DNA from: Rhodospirillaceae bacterium
GTDB taxonomy: Bacteria; Pseudomonadota; Alphaproteobacteria; Rhodospirillales; 2-02-FULL-58-16
DNA: 8,743 nucleotides
NCBI GenBank assembly: GCA_013349695.1
Contig: DUZD01000097.1
Coordinates: 1 to 8,743 of the forward strand
Direction: 5' to 3'
A program made the position numbers and the translations under genes. The notes under the pieces are model-generated. The model was not told where the DNA came from. It was given only the letters and a program-made list of their open reading frames with translations, and searched no databases. Every line of letters begins with the position of its first letter. Position 1 is the stretch's first letter. Positions 4,806-8,743 of the stretch are shown here, one piece after another.

Positions 4806-7800
4806 TCAACCGGTGTCTCGCAATTTTTCGGCCGCTTGCAGATCCACCGACACCACTTGCGAAACGCCCCGCTCCGACATCGTCACCCCGAACAGTCGGT
4901 CCATGCGGGCCATGGTCATGCGGTGATGGGTGATGATGAGAAAACGGGTTTTGCCGGAATGAGCGATTTCATCGAGCATGGTGCAAAAACGGTCAACGTT
5001 GGCATCGTCCAATGGCGCGTCGACTTCATCAAGCACGCAGATCGGCGCCGGGTTGGTCAGGAACACGCCGAACAATAAAGCCAGCGCGGTCAGCGCTTGC
5101 TCGCCGCCGGACAACAGCGACAGCACCTGCAACCGTTTCCCCGGAGGGCTGGCCATGATCTCCAGGCCGGCATCGAGGGGGTCGTCGGATTCGATGAGTT
5201 TGAGGTGCGCCTGGCCGCCGCCGAACAGGCGGATGAAAAGTGCCTGGAAATGCCGATCCACCTCCGCGAACGAGACCAGCAGGCGTTCGCGCCCCTGGCG
5301 ATTGAGCTCGACGATGGCCTTGCGCAATTTGCCGATGGCGGCTTCCAGATCGGTCCGTTCCGACGACAAGGTTTCGATCTGCTCGCTCAACTCGGAGGCC
5401 TCCTGTTCCGCTCTCAGGTTGACCGGCCCCATGGTTTCGCGTTCCCGTAGCAGGCGCTCGAACTTTCGTTCCACCGCCTCCAAATCCGGCCATTCGGCGT
5501 CTTCTTCGAGCTGGGCGATTTCGCGCAAATCATCACCAAGGCAGTTAAGCCGTTCGGCGATGCGTTCGGACAGGCTTTCGCGGGCCTGCCTGCTTTGTTC
5601 CACCGCCCCTTCGGCGCGCACCCGTTGTTCGCGCGCCTGGGCCAATTCGCCCTCCGCCCGGCGCCTGCTCCGCTCCGCTTCGGCGGTTGAGTTTTCGGCT
5701 TCGGCAAGGGTCACGGCGGCGGCATTTCGCCGCCTTTCCGCTTCTTCGATCCCTTCCAACAGCGCCTGGCGTTTACCGGCGATTTCCGTTGGCGCCTGGG
5801 TCAACCGATCCAGCTCCGCCATTGCCGCCTGGCGCCGGCCTTGCAGCTGTTCGATTTGTTGGCCGGCGCCGGCGGCGCGCCGCCGCCAGGAACCCATTTC
5901 ACCGGCGATGGCTTGAAGCCGCCGCCGCCTTTCCTCGGCGCCGCGGTCGAGAGACTCGAAGGCGCTTTGGCATTCCACCTGAAGAGCCCGGCGTTCGGCG
6001 GCTTCGCTTCGCAGCTTGGTCAACCGCCCACGGAGGATTGCCGGGTCGGGGAAGTCCGCCAGTTCCTTTGCCGCCGCCGCGGAGCGGGCACGGGTTTCGT
6101 CGATGTCGGCATTCATGCTGGCCGCAGCTTCGCCCAGGGCGGCCAACCGGGAAGCCTTGTCCGCCGCCCGTTCTTTCATCTCGGTCAGGACATCGCGGGC
6201 GCGGAGGTAAGATTCGTCGGCGCCGCGAACCGCTTCCCTGGCCGTTCGTTCGCGGGCCATCGCTTCGTCCGCCGCCGTTCGCGCCGCTTGCGCTTTTTCC
6301 CTGGCGGCGGCGGCGGCGGATTGGCATTCGATGAGCCGGGAGCGAATCTCCTTGAGCCGGTTGCGTTGTTCAAGACGGGCGGCGGCGGCCGTCGCCGCGC
6401 CGGCGGAAACGGTGAAACCGTCCCAGCGCCAGAAACCGCCGTCGCGGCTGACCAGGCGCTGTCCCTGGGAAAGTTTTTCCGAGACAAGCATTGCGGCTTC
6501 CTCGTTGGCTACGACGCCAATCTGCGAGAGCCGCCGGGTCAAAACCTTGGGTCCCTTGACGTGCGAACTCAATGGTTCGACGCCCTTGGGCAGGGAGGGA
6601 GCGGCGGAAAAAGGTGCCAGCGTCCGCCAATGCACGGGAGCCTGTTCATCGGCCGGGGCGGTAAGATCCTCGCCCAGGGCCGCGCCCAAGGCCGTTTCGA
6701 ACCCGGGTTCGACGGTAATGGCGTCAATCAGCGGCGGCCGCATCGAAGTTTCGCCGGCTTTAAGCACCTCGGCCAAGGCTTGACTTTCCGCTTCCAACCG
6801 GGCGACGGCGGCCTCGGAGGTTTGGCTCGCCAAGGCCGCCGAGGCCGCGTTCCCGTCGGCCCGGGAGCGCTTGATTTCCGCCGTTTCCACATCTTTGCGC
6901 GCGTCCGCGAGAGCGCCGCCGCATTCGGCCCGCTTCTCCTCGGCGGCATGAAAATCGCCATCGTCGAGGGACTCGGATTCGAAGATGGCGCGTTGTTCGG
7001 CAACCTCGGCGGCACGATCGGCAAGGCGGTGTTGGCGTTCCTCCAACTCGGCGATGGCGCGTTTCAATCCGGCCCGGCGGGCCTCGTCGTCGGCGGCCCG
7101 CTCGGTGATTTCGGCGAGCTCGGATTCGAGCTCTCTGGCGGCCTCGTTGGCGGCGTCCAGGTTTTCGGAGGCATGGCGGCGGGTTTGCTCCTCGCCCTCG
7201 GCGGCGGTTTCCATTTCCCCTTGCTCGCTTTGCAGCCGCTTCATGGCGGTTTCGGCGTCGACAGACAGCGCTTTTTCCCGGTCAAGGTCGGCGACGACCT
7301 GCTGCAAGCGGGTGCGGCAATTTATGGCTTGTTCCTCGATCCGCCGCTCCTCGGCATCAAGACTTTCGCTAGCCAGGTTCAAGCGGTGCAGTTTGGCCGC
7401 CGCTTCGGCTTCCGCCTGCCGCGGTTCGGGCAGGCCGGCGGCGCATTCGGCTTGCCGGGTGGTGGCGGCGGCGGCCCGGCCGGTCAATTCCGCCACTTGC
7501 GCTTGCGTTTCCTTGAGCAACTCTTTGCTGGTTTCGCTATCGAGGACGGCGGTTCGCCAGCGGAGGTGATAAAGAGTCGCCTCGGTGCGCCGGATCCGGC
7601 CCGAAAGGCTCCGATAACGATTGGCTTGGCGGCACTGTTTCTTGAGATGATGCAGTTGTACGTCGAGGGTGCCCAGGATGTCGTCCAGGCGTTGCAAGTT
7701 GGTCTCGGCGCCACGCAGGCGCAACTCGGCCTCCTGACGTCGGGAATGCAGGCCGGTTATGCCGGCGGCCTCTTCCAGCAGTTGCCGCCGGGCGGTCGGC

Positions 7801-8267
7801 TTGGAGTTGATAATGCCGCTAATCCTGCCCTGGCTGACCAGCGCCGTCGAGCGTGCGCCGGTGGCGGCATCGGCAAACAAAAGCTGGACATCCCTGGCCC
7901 GCACTTCCTTGCCGTTGACCCGGTAAGTGGAGCCTTTCTCGCGCTCGATGCGGCGGCTGATGTCCAGTTCATCCATATCGTTGAATTGGGCGGGAGCGAT
8001 GCGGGCCGAATTATCGAGATTGAGCAAAACCTCGGCGATATTGCGCGCCGGGCGGTCGGCGGTGCCGCCGAAAATGACATCGTCCATCTCGCCGCCACGC
8101 ACTTGTTTGGCCGAGGTTTCGCCCATGACCCAGCGTAGCGCCTCGACGAGGTTGGACTTGCCGCAACCGTTCGGCCCGACGATTCCGGTCAGTCCCTGTT
8201 CGATCACCACATCGGTGGGATCGACAAAGGACTTGAAACCTGACAGCTGAAGCTTATTGAAACGCAA
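4806..8267 (-). CDS. smc: Chromosome segregation protein SMC
   Basis: A 1153-residue SMC ATPase, which loads on DNA with ScpA/ScpB to organise and segregate the chromosome. It has the N-terminal head with Walker A GPNGCGKS (31-38) and the Q-loop (Q146 in LVSQGRISG). Then come a long coiled coil, a compact hinge at about 509-630 (DAITVEPGFETALGAALG to FWRWDGFTVSAGA), and the returning coil. The C-terminal head has the signature LSGGE (about 1052-1056), Walker B VLDEVDAPLDD (D1080, E1081) and the THHR switch. There is no ATG; an in-frame stop lies just upstream, leaving tandem TTG codons at 8270 and 8267. I chose 8267: AAAGGG lies five bases ahead, and MRFNKLQLSGFKSF aligns with family N-termini. 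It is 14 bases after the dsbA-like gene. Confidence 0.97.
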   Translation of the reverse strand: MRFNKLQLSGFKSFVDPTDVVIEQGLTGIVGPNGCGKSNLVEALRWVMGETSAKQVRGGEMDDVIFGGTADRPARNIAEVLLNLDNSARIAPAQFNDMDELDISRRIEREKGSTYRVNGKEVRARDVQLLFADAATGARSTALVSQGRISGIINSKPTARRQLLEEAAGITGLHSRRQEAELRLRGAETNLQRLDDILGTLDVQLHHLKKQCRQANRYRSLSGRIRRTEATLYHLRWRTAVLDSETSKELLKETQAQVAELTGRAAAATTRQAECAAGLPEPRQAEAEAAAKLHRLNLASESLDAEERRIEEQAINCRTRLQQVVADLDREKALSVDAETAMKRLQSEQGEMETAAEGEEQTRRHASENLDAANEAARELESELAEITERAADDEARRAGLKRAIAELEERQHRLADRAAEVAEQRAIFESESLDDGDFHAAEEKRAECGGALADARKDVETAEIKRSRADGNAASAALASQTSEAAVARLEAESQALAEVLKAGETSMRPPLIDAITVEPGFETALGAALGEDLTAPADEQAPVHWRTLAPFSAAPSLPKGVEPLSSHVKGPKVLTRRLSQIGVVANEEAAMLVSEKLSQGQRLVSRDGGFWRWDGFTVSAGAATAAAARLEQRNRLKEIRSRLIECQSAAAAAREKAQAARTAADEAMARERTAREAVRGADESYLRARDVLTEMKERAADKASRLAALGEAAASMNADIDETRARSAAAAKELADFPDPAILRGRLTKLRSEAAERRALQVECQSAFESLDRGAEERRRRLQAIAGEMGSWRRRAAGAGQQIEQLQGRRQAAMAELDRLTQAPTEIAGKRQALLEGIEEAERRRNAAAVTLAEAENSTAEAERSRRRAEGELAQAREQRVRAEGAVEQSRQARESLSERIAERLNCLGDDLREIAQLEEDAEWPDLEAVERKFERLLRERETMGPVNLRAEQEASELSEQIETLSSERTDLEAAIGKLRKAIVELNRQGRERLLVSFAEVDRHFQALFIRLFGGGQAHLKLIESDDPLDAGLEIMASPPGKRLQVLSLLSGGEQALTALALLFGVFLTNPAPICVLDEVDAPLDDANVDRFCTMLDEIAHSGKTRFLIITHHRMTMARMDRLFGVTMSERGVSQVVSVDLQAAEKLRDTG

Positions 8268-8281
8268 CAAAGCCCTTTAAC

Positions 8282-8743
8282 CTATTGTTTCTTCGCCAAA
8301 GCCTTGTCGAGGACTACCCGGAAATCCTCAAACGTGAGGTTGCCAGACATCTTTTCACCTTCGACGATGAAGGTGGGCGTGGAACTGATCGTGTATTCTT
8401 TTTCACCGGCTACGGCTTTTGCCTGTATCGCCTTCATCAAAGTTTCATTGTTCAGGCAAGCCTCGACATCGTTTTTCGACATGCCGCCAAAGCGGACGAT
8501 GCGTTCAAGATCTCGCAAGGTTTTGTTGCCTTGCGACCAGATCTCCTGGGAGCGGAACAGCATTTCGATCATCCCGGAATGCCTCTCCGGCGCGGCGCAA
8601 CGGGCCAGCATTGCTGCTGCCAGGGCTAGAGAATCCAAGGGGAAATCCCGGAAAATAAGCTTGACCTTTCCGGTCTCGATATAGGCCTTCTTGATCTTCG
8701 GCAGGGTGTCGCGGTGAAAAGCCATGCAGTGGGGGCAAGTGAG
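8282..8743 (-). CDS. DsbA-family thiol oxidoreductase (partial, 5' end outside the window)
   Basis: The 3' 153 codons of a thioredoxin-fold DsbA-like protein. The frame is open to the window edge. The first visible residues are LTCPHCMAFH, which contain the CXXC active site with the sequence CPHC, so the true start lies further right. The ATG at 8725 is an internal Met just after the active site. Downstream come VKLIFRDFPLDSLALAAAML, an alpha-helical insertion, and the cis-proline loop SSTPTFIVEGEKMSG (about P123 of the visible part), then a helical end at KALAKKQ. The family makes or isomerises disulfide bonds in the periplasm; a signal peptide would be expected in the missing part. It ends just before smc and is probably cotranscribed with it. 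Confidence 0.92.
   Translation of the reverse strand, partial: LTCPHCMAFHRDTLPKIKKAYIETGKVKLIFRDFPLDSLALAAAMLARCAAPERHSGMIEMLFRSQEIWSQGNKTLRDLERIVRFGGMSKNDVEACLNNETLMKAIQAKAVAGEKEYTISSTPTFIVEGEKMSGNLTFEDFRVVLDKALAKKQ

Noticed and set aside
5841..8138. 765-codon plus-strand open frame opposite smc
   Set aside because: It is an antisense shadow of the smc coding sequence caused by high GC content. Its Gly/Phe-rich translation shows no domain, while the minus-strand frame has all SMC motifs.

Overview
The window looks like chromosomal DNA of a GC-rich alphaproteobacterium, probably in or near the Rhodospirillales. The main reason is a free-standing F0 ATP synthase operon in the order atpI-atpB-atpE-b'-b, with no F1 genes attached. 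That arrangement, with paired b' and b subunits and a 75-residue subunit c, is typical of the group. The SMC protein also has the compact hinge I associate with alphaproteobacteria. No rRNA, tRNA or CRISPR array was seen.

Left part (1-1541): an AT-richer, gene-poor accessory segment. It holds a CRP-type palindrome, a GC-rich inverted repeat, an FNR/Dnr-like box with a possible -10, and a possible 37-residue single-pass membrane microprotein (528-641). Next come two degraded insertion sequences back to back: an IS30-type transposase remnant on the minus strand, and a roughly 475-bp relic carrying the 3' part of a D35E (rve) transposase between inverted repeats.

Middle (1436-2117): an nsrR-like gene of the Rrf2 family, with three cysteines at 91/96/102 and Asp8. 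About 85 bases upstream is an 11-1-11 dyad resembling an NsrR operator, which suggests autoregulation. nsrR is convergent with the ATP synthase operon. Between them a near-perfect 23-bp-arm palindrome overlaps the stop codon of atpF.

Right part (2114-8743, all minus strand): transcription runs right to left as 'dsbA-like (partial) - smc - [promoter] - atpI - atpB - atpE - atpF2 (b') - atpF (b)'. The dsbA-like thiol oxidoreductase and smc are 14 bases apart, so probably cotranscribed. A 166-base gap with a promoter-like sequence separates smc from the atp genes. The five F0 genes encode the membrane proton channel and peripheral stalk; the F1 genes must lie elsewhere.

The ATP synthase and smc region is ordinary core genome. 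The less ordinary material is the left 2.1 kb: predicted redox- and NO-responsive sites, a candidate microprotein, nested IS relics and a dispersed-type palindrome. I found no convincing evidence of a new defence or biosynthetic system.
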